Shown here: one piece after another, positions 1-7,723 of the stretch | Position numbering within the stretch: position 1 is the first letter of the stretch | Layout: every line of letters starts with the position of its first letter | Assembly: GCA_004556965.1 (NCBI GenBank) | Contig: SFFE01000019.1 | Coordinates: 1 to 22,639, forward strand | Length of the DNA: 22,639 nt | Direction: 5' to 3' | From: Clostridiales bacterium | GTDB taxonomy: Bacteria > Bacillota > Clostridia > Oscillospirales > Oscillospiraceae | Program-made: the position numbers and the translations under genes | The notes under the pieces: model-generated | Database searches by the model: none | Told to the model about the DNA's origin: nothing | The model's input: only the letters and a program-made list of their open reading frames with translations

Positions 1-38
1 GCCTGCTGCGCCTTGTGCTGTTTTCTCTGACTGCTCAT
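1..38 (-). CDS. N-terminal fragment of an unidentified protein
   Basis: An ATG on the minus strand at 38-36 opens a frame to the window edge, giving 12 complete codons that read MSSQRKQHKAQQ and then continue. A strong ribosome site (GGAGG, the complement of 48-52) lies nine bases upstream, and a plausible promoter lies further upstream. The start is therefore probably real. The visible residues are polar and basic and do not identify a family. The rest of the gene lies outside the window. Confidence 0.5.
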   Translation of the reverse strand, partial: MSSQRKQHKAQQ

Positions 39-415
39 GTCGAAAAGCCTCCGTTTTGCTTTTCTGTATATTGTATTCAGAGACGCCAGACTTTAAACAA
101 AGCAGCAGAAATTTCTTGTGATGAACGCGCACGCGATGCACATACTAGCGAGCGGACACAGCATTCGACGCACGAAGCGCATCGGAAAAACGCGAGGACC
201 GAACCCGGCGTGAAGCACATGGCCGGGCGACGAGGGTCCGTACCTTTTTTGCCGGCACAGGAGCTTGCGCTTCGCGCGGGAACGATCCGTTCTGCCATGT
301 GACAGAAACCCGTTCCGTGCGAGTGCGGTCAAGTGCCGGGGCATGGCAGGACAACTGAATCGTTCCGGGGCGGCGGGGGCTGTGCTTGATGCAGTCCCCG
401 TCTATTTGTATCTGT
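39..415. other. Intergenic region without a convincing gene
   Basis: About 377 bases separate the left-edge gene from the stop of the SdpI-family gene. Short open frames exist on both strands but have no ribosome site and no recognisable protein character. Only the part next to the left-edge gene has a clear role, as its promoter and leader. One structured spot is visible on the plus strand. GGACC (196-200) can pair with GGTCC (235-239) and CCCGGC (204-209) with GCCGGG (222-227), followed by six T residues at 245-250. No known RNA family (RNase P RNA, tmRNA, SRP RNA) was recognised. Confidence 0.5.
70..97 (-). promoter_or_regulatory. Possible promoter of the left-edge gene
   Basis: Read on the minus strand, TTTAAA (complement of 92-97) and TACAAT (complement of 70-75) are separated by 16 bases and lie just upstream of the ribosome site of the left-edge gene. 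The -10 element is good and the -35 element is poor, so this is a tentative call. Confidence 0.35.
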
Positions 416-793
416 TTATTTTCGACGGCCGGATTCGTCAAAGGTTCGCTTGAGCGCCCGCTCGGTCGGAAAAATGGGGACGATCAGCACGACACATTGC
501 AGCATCACCAACGCACCGCCGTAAATGCCGACGGTATCGGCAGCCTTCCCCAGCAGCAGGAGCATGAGCAGTACCGAGACCGGCAGCAGGATCAAGCCAA
601 GGCACAGCCAAAGCTTCCCGAAATAGCGATGTGCGAACTCCCAGGTATCCGGATTCAGCATCGACCTTCTGGTGCGGTATCCGAACACGGCGTTGATCTC
701 TTTCGGAGGGGATTTGAGAAACATCCATCCAAAGCCGATCATAGAGAGCGGTATCAGCAGATTCATCATCAGCATGAAAATCCAAAAGCCCAT
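416..793 (-). CDS. SdpI-family membrane protein
   Basis: This is a 125-residue integral membrane protein. Hydrophobic segments lie at about residues 1-26, 57-82 and 87-108. Between the first two is the SdpI-family signature, NAVFGYRTRRSMLN followed by a TW pair (about residues 35-52). The founding member, Bacillus subtilis SdpI, is an immunity and signalling membrane protein against the SdpC toxin. Most homologues, including short ones like this, have no assigned role. The start is the ATG at 793-791, preceded by an AAGGGGG ribosome site. Longer in-frame starts upstream would read through the promoter and body of the divergent topoisomerase gene and were rejected. No Sdp toxin gene is visible nearby, so immunity is not implied here. 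The gene is divergent from the topoisomerase cluster. Confidence 0.82.
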   Translation of the reverse strand: MGFWIFMLMMNLLIPLSMIGFGWMFLKSPPKEINAVFGYRTRRSMLNPDTWEFAHRYFGKLWLCLGLILLPVSVLLMLLLLGKAADTVGIYGGALVMLQCVVLIVPIFPTERALKRTFDESGRRK

Positions 794-825
794 TTCGAAA
801 GCCCCCTTGTCTGAACACGGACGAC

Positions 826-854
826 TTGATTTTTCGGCGGTAGTACGATATACT
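826..854 (+). promoter_or_regulatory. Sigma-A promoter of the topoisomerase cluster
   Basis: TTGATT at 826-831 and TATACT at 849-854 are separated by exactly 17 bases. Transcription would start near 861, about 55 bases before the chosen ATG at 917. A small inverted repeat, TAGTA (841-845) and TACTA (851-855), overlaps the -10 element and could be an operator, although dyads this short arise by chance. Confidence 0.75.
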
Positions 855-916
855 AAATCAGTTACAGCTTGAATGGGAAAAACACCACATCTTGTGATAC
901 GCGAGGGAAAGAGTCC

Positions 917-2902
917 ATGGCAAAAACCCCAACGACAGAATACGGAAACGACAGCATCTCCATGCTCAAAGGCGCGGAGCGCGTGCGCAAGCGCCCGGAG
1001 GTCATCTTCGGCTCCGACGGACTGGAGGGCTGCGAGCACGCCGTGTTTGAAATCCTCTCGAACGCCATCGACGAGGCGCGCGAGGGTTTCGGCAATATTA
1101 TAACAGTTTCGCGGTTTGAAGACAAGTCCATCGAAGTGGAGGACTTCGGCCGCGGCTGTCCGGTGGACTGGAACGAGGCGGAGCAGCGCTACAACTGGGA
1201 GCTGATCTTCTGCGAAATGTACGCCGGCGGCAAGTACAAAAACAACGAGGGCGAGAGCTACGAGTTTTCGCTCGGCTTGAACGGTCTGGGCGCGTGCGCG
1301 ACGCAGTATGCGTCCGAGTACATGGACGTGACGATCTGGCGCGACGGGCAGAAGTACTCGCTGCACTTCCAAAAGGGCGAGATCGTCGGAGCACTGGAGT
1401 CACAGCCCACAGACCGGAAAAAGACCGGAACCACCATCCGCTGGCGGCCGGATCTGGAGGTGTTCACGGACATCGACGTGCCGGAAGCATATTTTCAGGA
1501 TGTGCTGCACCGGCAGGCGGTCGTGAACAAGGGCGTGACGTTCCGGCTGCGCGTGCAGAAAAACGGCAAATTCGAGACGACGGAGTACCGCTACGACAAC
1601 GGCATTGTGGACTATGTGGCGGAGTTTGCGGGCGACGATGCGCTGACTGCCCCGGCTTACATCGAGACCGAGCGGCGCGGCCGCGACCGGGCGGACAAGC
1701 CGGAGTACAAGGTGAAGATTTCGGCGGCGTTCTGCTTTTCGAATCGCGTGAACGTGCTGGAATACTACCACAATTCCTCGTGGCTGGAACACGGCGGCGC
1801 GCCGGAGAAGGCAACGAAAAGCGCGTTTACCTCCGCCATTGACGGGTACATCAAAAAACAGGGCAAATACCAGAAAAACGAGAGCAAGATCAGCTTTCAG
1901 GATGTGCAGGACTGTCTCATCCTCGTGACGAACTGCTTTTCCACCGCCACGTCGTACGAAAACCAGACGAAGAAGGCCATCACGAACAAGTTTATTCAGG
2001 AAGCGATGACGGAATTCTTCCGCGAGCAGCTGGAAATCTACTTCATCGAGCACAAGGCCGAGGCCGACCGCATTCTGGAGCAGGTGCTTATCAACAAACG
2101 CAGCCGCGAGCAGGCGGAAAAGGCACGGCTGAACATCAAAAAGAAGCTGACCGGCAATGTGGATCTGGCCAACCGTGTGCAGAAATTCGTGGACTGCCGG
2201 TCGAAGGATGTGTCCCGCCGCGAGATCTATATCGTGGAGGGCGACTCCGCGCTCGGCGCGTGCAAGCTCTCACGCGACGCAGAGTTTCAGGGCATCATGC
2301 CCGTGCGCGGCAAAATTTTGAACTGCCTGAAGGCGGACTACGTCCGTATTTTCAAAAGCGACGTGATCACCGACCTCATGCGCGTGCTCGGCTGCGGCGT
2401 GGAGGTGCAGAGCAAGCAGGCCAAGGATCTCTCGGCCTTCACTCTGGAAAACCTGCGCTGGAACAAGGTCATCATCTGTACCGATGCGGACGTGGACGGG
2501 TTCCAGATCCGAACGCTCATCCTCACGATGCTCTACCGGCTTGCGCCGACGCTCATCCGCGAGGGCTATGTCTACATTGCGGAGTCGCCGCTGTATGAGA
2601 TCGAGTCGAAGGGCAAGACGTACTTCGCATATTCCGACCGCGAAAAGGCGGAGATCGTTGAGCGCCTCAAGGGCGCGAAAGCGACCATCAACCGCTCCAA
2701 GGGCCTTGGTGAAAACGACCCGGAGATGATGTGGATGACGACGATGAACCCGGCCACGCGCAAGCTCATCCGCGTGATGCCGGAGGACGTGGAGCGCACG
2801 GCGCAGATGTTTGATCTGCTGCTTGGCGACAATCTTGCCGGACGAAAGGAGCACATTGCGCTGCATGGCAGCGAGTTCCTGGATCTGGCCGATATTTCCT
2901 GA
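917..2902 (+). CDS. parE: Type IIA DNA topoisomerase, ATPase subunit (ParE/GyrB family)
   Basis: This 661-residue protein is the ATPase and TOPRIM half of a type IIA topoisomerase. It would pair with the ParC-like subunit encoded downstream to pass DNA duplexes through one another. The GHKL ATPase is at the N terminus: E45 and N49 in EILSNAIDEA, D76 in EDFGRG, and a glycine-rich lid GLNGLGA. The TOPRIM domain has E441 (EGDSALG) and D523/D525/D527 (DADVDG). A GLGE motif follows near residue 600. Several motifs differ from the common forms (GLHGVG, EGDSAGG), so this is a divergent clade. The start is the ATG at 917 with a GAGGG ribosome site. An in-frame TTG at 869 would leave almost no leader after the predicted transcription start. 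The ParE name is preferred over GyrB because of the ParC-like partner, but it is not proven. Confidence 0.93.
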   Translation: MAKTPTTEYGNDSISMLKGAERVRKRPEVIFGSDGLEGCEHAVFEILSNAIDEAREGFGNIITVSRFEDKSIEVEDFGRGCPVDWNEAEQRYNWELIFCEMYAGGKYKNNEGESYEFSLGLNGLGACATQYASEYMDVTIWRDGQKYSLHFQKGEIVGALESQPTDRKKTGTTIRWRPDLEVFTDIDVPEAYFQDVLHRQAVVNKGVTFRLRVQKNGKFETTEYRYDNGIVDYVAEFAGDDALTAPAYIETERRGRDRADKPEYKVKISAAFCFSNRVNVLEYYHNSSWLEHGGAPEKATKSAFTSAIDGYIKKQGKYQKNESKISFQDVQDCLILVTNCFSTATSYENQTKKAITNKFIQEAMTEFFREQLEIYFIEHKAEADRILEQVLINKRSREQAEKARLNIKKKLTGNVDLANRVQKFVDCRSKDVSRREIYIVEGDSALGACKLSRDAEFQGIMPVRGKILNCLKADYVRIFKSDVITDLMRVLGCGVEVQSKQAKDLSAFTLENLRWNKVIICTDADVDGFQIRTLILTMLYRLAPTLIREGYVYIAESPLYEIESKGKTYFAYSDREKAEIVERLKGAKATINRSKGLGENDPEMMWMTTMNPATRKLIRVMPEDVERTAQMFDLLLGDNLAGRKEHIALHGSEFLDLADIS

Positions 2903-2918
2903 CGGGAGGCGGAAAACA

Positions 2919-3206
2919 ATGGAGTTGAAAACTGCAAAAACCCTGACCATGCTGAGCATAGTTATGTCCGTGATCTGCGCACTGATCGGTCTCATCGGCT
3001 ATGGCCCGGAAAATCCGGCGCGCACCTACTTTGCTGTGGCCGCGATCTTGCTGATGGTGCTGTCGCTGATCTGCCTGTTTGTATTCTGCCGCTGCCCGTG
3101 GTGCGGCAAACGGATTACAAGCGGGCTGATGCAGATCAAGGTCTGCCCGCACTGCAACCGCAATCTCGAAACCGGCCTGCGGGCCAAGGGCAAGAAAAAG
3201 CGCTAA
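2919..3206 (+). CDS. Small membrane protein with C-terminal zinc ribbon
   Basis: This 95-residue protein has two hydrophobic segments (about residues 8-28 and 39-57). A Cys pair CPWC then follows at about residues 60-63 and a second pair, CPHC, at about 77-80, consistent with one zinc ribbon. The basic tail RAKGKKKR would favour a cytoplasmic C terminus. It starts 16 bases after parE and ends 12 bases before parC, so it is almost certainly co-transcribed with both. The ribosome site is GGGAGG. No family with a known function was recognised. A membrane-anchored zinc ribbon could bind nucleic acid or a protein partner, but this is inference only. Confidence 0.8.
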   Translation: MELKTAKTLTMLSIVMSVICALIGLIGYGPENPARTYFAVAAILLMVLSLICLFVFCRCPWCGKRITSGLMQIKVCPHCNRNLETGLRAKGKKKR

Positions 3207-3218
3207 AGGATTAAAACT

Positions 3219-5453
3219 ATGCCGAGAAAGAAAGCTCAGGAACCGAAAAAAGCAAACAATCCCGACGTGGTCGGTCTGAAGGCGGAGGTGATCGCCCAGC
3301 CCATCACCGAAACGCTGGAGAAAAACTATATGCCGTACGCCATGAGCGTCATCGTCTCCCGCGCAATCCCGGAGATTGACGGCTTCAAGCCCAGCCACCG
3401 GAAGCTGCTGTACACGATGTATAAGATGAACCTGCTGAGCGGCGCTCGCACAAAATCCGCCAACATCGTCGGGCAGACGATGCGTCTGAACCCCCACGGT
3501 GACGCTGCGATCTACGAAACCATGGTGCGTCTTTCCAAGGGGTACGGCGCGCTGCTCACGCCGTTTGTGGACTCGAAGGGCAACTTCGGCAAGGTTTTCT
3601 CGCGCGACATGTCCTATGCTGCGTCCCGTTATACGGAAGCGAAGCTCGCGCCCATCTGCGCGGAGCTGTTCGGTGAGATCGACAGCGACACGGTGGATTT
3701 CGTGGACAATTACGACGGTACGATGAAGGAGCCGTCGCTGCTGCCGACCACGTTCCCGAACGTGCTCGTGTCGGCCAATACCGGCATTGCCGTCGGCATG
3801 GCGAGCCAGATCTGCGGCTTTAATCTGACCGAAGTGTGCGAAACGACGATCGCGTACCTCGAAAACCCGGAGCACGATCTGCTGTCCACCATGCCCGCGC
3901 CCGATTTCCCGACCGGGGGCGAGATTCTCTACGACCGTGAGGAGATGGAGCGCATCTACCGCACCGGCCGCGGCAGCGTGAAAGTGCGAGCCCGCTGGCG
4001 GTTCCTGCCGAAGGAGAACATTCTCGAGATCTACGAGATCCCGTACTCCACCACGGTGGAAGCCATCATCGACAAGGTGGCGGAGCTGGTGAAGGCGGGC
4101 AAGCTGCGCGAGATCGCCGACATGCGCGACGAGACCGATCTGAGCGGCCTGAAGCTTGCCATCGACCTCAAGCGCGGTACCGACCCGGAAAAGCTCATGC
4201 AGAAGCTCTTCAAGCTCACGCCGCTGTGCGACAGCTTTGCCTGCAACTTCAACATCCTCATCGCGGGCAACCCGCGCGTCATGGGCGTGGGCGAGATTCT
4301 CGACGAGTGGACGGCGTGGCGCATGGAGTGCATCCGCCGGCGCGTCTTTTTCGAGCTGAACAAAAAGAAGGCCAAGCTGCACCTGCTGCAGGGCCTTGGA
4401 AAAATCCTGCTCGACATCGACCGCGCCATCGCCATCATCCGCAGCACAGAGCGCGAGGCCGACGTGGTCCCGAATCTGATGCAGGGCTTTGCGATCGACG
4501 AGATCCAGGCAAATTTCGTTGCCGAGATCAAGCTGCGCAACATCAACCGCGAGTACATCCTCAAGCGGCTGGAGGAGACCGAAGCGCTGGAGAAATCCAT
4601 TGCCGAGCTGGAGGCGACGCTGCAGAGCAAGCGGCGCGTGCGCGCCATCATCATCCGCGAGCTGCGCGAGGTCATCAAAAAATATCCGGCGCCGCGCCGC
4701 ACCGGGATCGTGGACGCCGGGGAAGCCGCCGCCCTGCCGGAGGAAGAGCCGGTGCCGGATTATCCGGTGCATCTGTTCCTCTCCAAAGAGGGATACTTTA
4801 AGAAAATCACGCCGCTGTCCCTGCGCATGGGCGGCGAGCAGAAATACAAGGAGTCCGACAGCCTGCGCCAGACGTTTGAGGCGAACAATCGTGGGGAACT
4901 TCTGATCTTCACCGACCGTCAACAGGTATATAAGGCAAAGCTCTGCGACTTCAGCGACACGAAGGCGTCCGCACTCGGCGTGTATCTGCCGGGCGTGCTC
5001 GGCATGGACGAGGGGGAGAGCGTGCTGTGTATGCTCGATCCCGGCGATTACAGCGGCGAGCTGCTGCTGGCGTTTGAAAACGGCAAGGTCGCGCGCATTC
5101 CGCTCTCGGCGTATGAGACGAAGTCGAACCGCAAGCGATTGACCGGCGCGTATTCGGACAAAAGCCCGCTCGTGGCGGTGCTGCCCCTGCGCGGGGAGGG
5201 CGAGGCCGCGCTGTTCTCCACGGAGGGACGCGCGCTCGTGTTCAAAACGCAGGCGCTTGCGCCCAAAGCGTCGCGCACGACGCAGGGCGTCGCGGTCATG
5301 ACGCTCAAGGCGAAGTACCGTGTGGAGCGCGCGGCGTTTTTGGCGGACACCCTGATTCGGAACCATTCCCGTTACCGGGCGAAAAACCTGCCGGCAGCCG
5401 GCGCGCTGCTGCGGGAAGAAGATCGCGGCGAGGAGCAGATGAGCCTGATCTGA
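3219..5453 (+). CDS. parC: Type IIA DNA topoisomerase, DNA cleavage subunit (ParC/GyrA family)
   Basis: This 744-residue protein forms the breakage-reunion subunit that makes the transient covalent link to DNA. The catalytic tyrosine is Y138 next to R137 in AASRYTEAKL. The winged-helix region carries NPHGDAAIYETMVR. At the positions equivalent to E. coli GyrA Ser83 and Asp87 there are Ala96 and Glu100. A coiled-coil-rich stretch (about 380-490) leads into a C-terminal beta-pinwheel-like region (about 510-720). The GyrA-box QRRGGKG was not seen, which favours ParC over GyrA. The start is an ATG with AAAGGA eight bases upstream. That ribosome site overlaps the stop of the zinc-ribbon gene, suggesting translational coupling. 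Confidence 0.93.
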   Translation: MPRKKAQEPKKANNPDVVGLKAEVIAQPITETLEKNYMPYAMSVIVSRAIPEIDGFKPSHRKLLYTMYKMNLLSGARTKSANIVGQTMRLNPHGDAAIYETMVRLSKGYGALLTPFVDSKGNFGKVFSRDMSYAASRYTEAKLAPICAELFGEIDSDTVDFVDNYDGTMKEPSLLPTTFPNVLVSANTGIAVGMASQICGFNLTEVCETTIAYLENPEHDLLSTMPAPDFPTGGEILYDREEMERIYRTGRGSVKVRARWRFLPKENILEIYEIPYSTTVEAIIDKVAELVKAGKLREIADMRDETDLSGLKLAIDLKRGTDPEKLMQKLFKLTPLCDSFACNFNILIAGNPRVMGVGEILDEWTAWRMECIRRRVFFELNKKKAKLHLLQGLGKILLDIDRAIAIIRSTEREADVVPNLMQGFAIDEIQANFVAEIKLRNINREYILKRLEETEALEKSIAELEATLQSKRRVRAIIIRELREVIKKYPAPRRTGIVDAGEAAALPEEEPVPDYPVHLFLSKEGYFKKITPLSLRMGGEQKYKESDSLRQTFEANNRGELLIFTDRQQVYKAKLCDFSDTKASALGVYLPGVLGMDEGESVLCMLDPGDYSGELLLAFENGKVARIPLSAYETKSNRKRLTGAYSDKSPLVAVLPLRGEGEAALFSTEGRALVFKTQALAPKASRTTQGVAVMTLKAKYRVERAAFLADTLIRNHSRYRAKNLPAAGALLREEDRGEEQMSLI

Positions 5454-5466
5454 GGAGGCAACCACC

Positions 5467-6324
5467 ATGAAGACCCACTATTCTCTGCTTGACTGTGCAA
5501 AGCTCCTGTTCGGCTCCGCGTTGGCGGCAGTCGGGTTTCAGTTTTTTACATTCCCGAACGACATTGTGTCCGGCGGCGTGACCGGCATTGCGCAGATCAT
5601 CCGCCTGCTGACCGGGCTTCCGGTCGGCGTGATGATTATCATCATGAACATTCCGCTGTTTATCATCGGGTGGAAGCGGCTCGGCGCGCGCAGTCAGATG
5701 GGTGCGCTCGTGGTCATGGTTTTGAACTCCGTACTGATCGACCTGCTCGCCATGACGGATATTGTGGCGACGGACGAACCGCTGCTTGCGGCGGTCTACG
5801 GCGGCGTGATCAACGGCGCGGGCTATGGCCTGATCTATACGGCGGGGACGACCGGCGGCGGCACCGACATCGTAGCGAAGCTCTTGCGCCGGCGGTATCC
5901 GTATATCAACTTCGGCACGATGCAGCTCGTGCTGAACGTCGTTGTCGTGCTTACGTTTGCGATCTTGTTTCAGAAATACGACAGCTGCATGTACACGATC
6001 ATCGAGATGTTCATCAGCTCCAAGGTCATCAATCTGGTGCTGTATGGCCCCGGCGTGTCTGAGGTCTGCTACATCATCAGCGACGAGGGCGTCAAGGTCA
6101 AGGACGCCATCACCAAGACTATGGGGCGCGGCGTTACGTTCCTGCGCGGCGAGGGCGCATGGTCCGGCAAGGAAAAGCCCGTGATCCTCTGCGTGGTCAA
6201 GCGCCCGGAGATTGCACAGCTCCGCAATCTGGTGCGGAGCGTGGATGAAAACGCGTTTGTGATCATGTCCGAGGCCAAGGATGTGTACGGCAAGGGCTTT
6301 GGCAATATTTACGGCGAGGATTGA
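5467..6324 (+). CDS. YitT-family membrane protein (DUF161 plus DUF2179)
   Basis: This 285-residue protein has an N-terminal membrane domain with about five or six hydrophobic segments, followed by a soluble domain from about residue 205. The membrane part has the family's glycine-rich stretches: SGGVTGIAQI near residue 38 and GTTGGGTDI near 130. The C-terminal part matches the DUF2179 pattern, with GRGVTFLRGEGAWSG followed by a beta strand and the ending EAKDVYGKGF. YitT proteins are widespread in Firmicutes and are of unknown function. Transport has been proposed but no substrate is established. The gene starts 13 bases after parC behind a GAGGAGG ribosome site, so it lies in the same operon. 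The length is normal for the family. Confidence 0.9.
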   Translation: MKTHYSLLDCAKLLFGSALAAVGFQFFTFPNDIVSGGVTGIAQIIRLLTGLPVGVMIIIMNIPLFIIGWKRLGARSQMGALVVMVLNSVLIDLLAMTDIVATDEPLLAAVYGGVINGAGYGLIYTAGTTGGGTDIVAKLLRRRYPYINFGTMQLVLNVVVVLTFAILFQKYDSCMYTIIEMFISSKVINLVLYGPGVSEVCYIISDEGVKVKDAITKTMGRGVTFLRGEGAWSGKEKPVILCVVKRPEIAQLRNLVRSVDENAFVIMSEAKDVYGKGFGNIYGED

Positions 6325-6344
6325 CCCCGGAAAGGAGCGCAGGC

Positions 6345-7466
6345 ATGTTCAAACGCTTCGGATCCATGCTCCTGCTGGCGGCGTCGCTGCTGACGCTCAG
6401 CGGCTGCAACTCCCTGTTTGAACGGGAGTATCTGTCCGCGGCGCCTTACGAGGAGCAGGAAACCATCCTGGATGCGGAAGACACTACGGAGATCCACAAC
6501 TATACAGAGCTGCTGCGTGCGCTCAACGCCATGGTTGCGGACTATGAGACCGAGCGCGTGCTCGTCTTCGGCGACTACAGCGGCATCATTGCCGACGATC
6601 TGTCGAGCGCCTGCTGGGAGGTGCGCAGCAATACCGCGATCGGCGCATACTGCGTGGAATCCATCACCTATGAGACCGAGCAGGTCGTGGCCTATTGTGA
6701 GGCGGACGTAACGATCACGTATAAGCGCACGGCGGCCGAGGTCAAGTCCATCTACAGCGTGCAGACCCGAAACAGCATCCTTGACAGCGTGGTCGATGTG
6801 CTCGAAGCGCAGCGCACCACGTTTGCGCTGCAGATCAGCACCGATGCGCTGGATGAGAGCGACGTCTCCGCGCTGGTAGAGACGGCCTGCCTGAATCATC
6901 CCCTGCTGGCGGTGGACATCCCGAAAGTGGAGATCACGATGTATACCGGCGGCACGAAGCAAAAGATCTTCGAGGTAACGCTGCGGTACTCCGCTTCGCA
7001 GAGTGAGATTTCCGACCGGCGCGCCGCGCTGGACACGAAGCTGCAGGCGCTGACCGCCTCGCTGGATCGCCGGGCGCAGGACGCTGCGCTGCAGGCCTGC
7101 GCGGTCACGGCGGAGGCCTGTCCCATGAACGGCGCGGCCGGCGGCACGGCCTACAACGCACTGGTGGAAGGCGCGACCGACAGCCGCGGTCTCGCCATGG
7201 CGTACAAAGCCGTGTGCGATGCACTGGAGATTCCCTGCCAGGTCGTGGCGGGGCGGCTGAACAGCACGACGCATTACTGGAACATCGTGCAGATCGGCGG
7301 CAAATACTATCATCTGGACCTCGCGGGCTATTCCGGCACCGTATGGCTTCAGCGCGACAGCGATATCTGGGGCCGCTACTGGTGGGACGCGGAGAGCTAT
7401 CCCGCCTGCGACTCGCAGGGCTTCTCATGGAGGCCGGGGCAGGTGCTCACGCTGCCGGAGGAATGA
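6345..7466 (+). CDS. Lipoprotein with transglutaminase-like domain, apparent Cys-to-Ser change
   Basis: This 373-residue protein begins with a lipoprotein signal: a basic MFKR, a hydrophobic core, and the lipobox LSGC with Cys at about residue 21. It should therefore be anchored outside the membrane. The C-terminal region (about 265-335) follows the transglutaminase-like pattern. His310 lies in HYWN and Asp325 in YYHLDLA. The usual catalytic Cys of the GxCxGYA motif aligns with Ser280 in TDSRGLAMAYK. If that alignment is right, the protein has lost thiol chemistry and may be a structural or binding domain. The central part (30-260) is not recognised. The start is the ATG at 6345 with an AAAGGAG site, 20 bases after yitT. 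No terminator is seen before the tRNA that follows. Confidence 0.83.
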   Translation: MFKRFGSMLLLAASLLTLSGCNSLFEREYLSAAPYEEQETILDAEDTTEIHNYTELLRALNAMVADYETERVLVFGDYSGIIADDLSSACWEVRSNTAIGAYCVESITYETEQVVAYCEADVTITYKRTAAEVKSIYSVQTRNSILDSVVDVLEAQRTTFALQISTDALDESDVSALVETACLNHPLLAVDIPKVEITMYTGGTKQKIFEVTLRYSASQSEISDRRAALDTKLQALTASLDRRAQDAALQACAVTAEACPMNGAAGGTAYNALVEGATDSRGLAMAYKAVCDALEIPCQVVAGRLNSTTHYWNIVQIGGKYYHLDLAGYSGTVWLQRDSDIWGRYWWDAESYPACDSQGFSWRPGQVLTLPEE

Positions 7467-7495
7467 CCGCTTGCGGCAAATCAGCGAAAAAACAC

Positions 7496-7523
7496 TTGAC
7501 AAGTCGTCTTTTTGTGGTAAAAT
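7496..7523 (+). promoter_or_regulatory. Promoter of tRNA-Gly
   Basis: A consensus TTGACA (7496-7501) and TAAAAT (7518-7523) are separated by 16 bases. A TG at 7515-7516 gives an extended -10. The tRNA begins about 21 bases after the -10 element. Confidence 0.82.
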
Positions 7524-7544
7524 AACGCTTGCATTCCGAAAAAT

Positions 7545-7620
7545 GCGGGCGTAGCTCATTTGGCAGAGCGCCACCTTGCCAAGGTGGAGGTAGCGAGTTC
7601 GAATCTCGTCGCCCGCTCCA
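7545..7620 (+). tRNA. tRNA-Gly (anticodon GCC)
   Basis: The 76 bases fold as a complete cloverleaf. The acceptor stem is GCGGGCG with CGCCCGC, the D arm is GCTC/GAGC, and the anticodon stem is CCACC/GGTGG with loop TTGCCAA. The anticodon GCC is at 7578-7580. The T arm is GCGAG/CTCGT (one G-U pair) with loop TTCGAAT. The discriminator is T and the CCA end is encoded (7618-7620). Confidence 0.97.
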
Positions 7621-7623
7621 GCG

Positions 7624-7654
7624 AAAAGCGACTTGCACAAGCAAGTCGCTTTTT
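7624..7654 (+). terminator. Intrinsic terminator after tRNA-Gly
   Basis: A perfect nine-base-pair stem, GCGACTTGC (7628-7636) with GCAAGTCGC (7641-7649), closes an ACAA loop. It is flanked by AAAA before and TTTTT after, so it could act in both directions. It probably also ends read-through from the upstream topoisomerase cluster. Confidence 0.9.
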
Positions 7655-7723
7655 CCATGAAATTTGGATGCTTGGCTCTGCGTTTTGATCCAGAGCGTTA
7701 CACAGACAAAGGAGGCGTTTTTC

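Noticed and set aside
15..302. A 95-codon plus-strand open frame at the left edge
   Set aside because: It has no ribosome site, its composition is unlike a protein, and it overlaps the start and promoter of the minus-strand edge gene.
2766..5468. A 900-codon open frame on the minus strand opposite parC
   Set aside because: It mirrors the codon bias of the plus-strand genes in GC-rich DNA, has an Arg/His/Leu-rich composition, spans the parC boundaries and has no family resemblance.
7531..7546. A small inverted repeat GCATT/AATGC overlapping the 5' end of tRNA-Gly
   Set aside because: Only five base pairs and overlapping the tRNA acceptor, so most likely chance.
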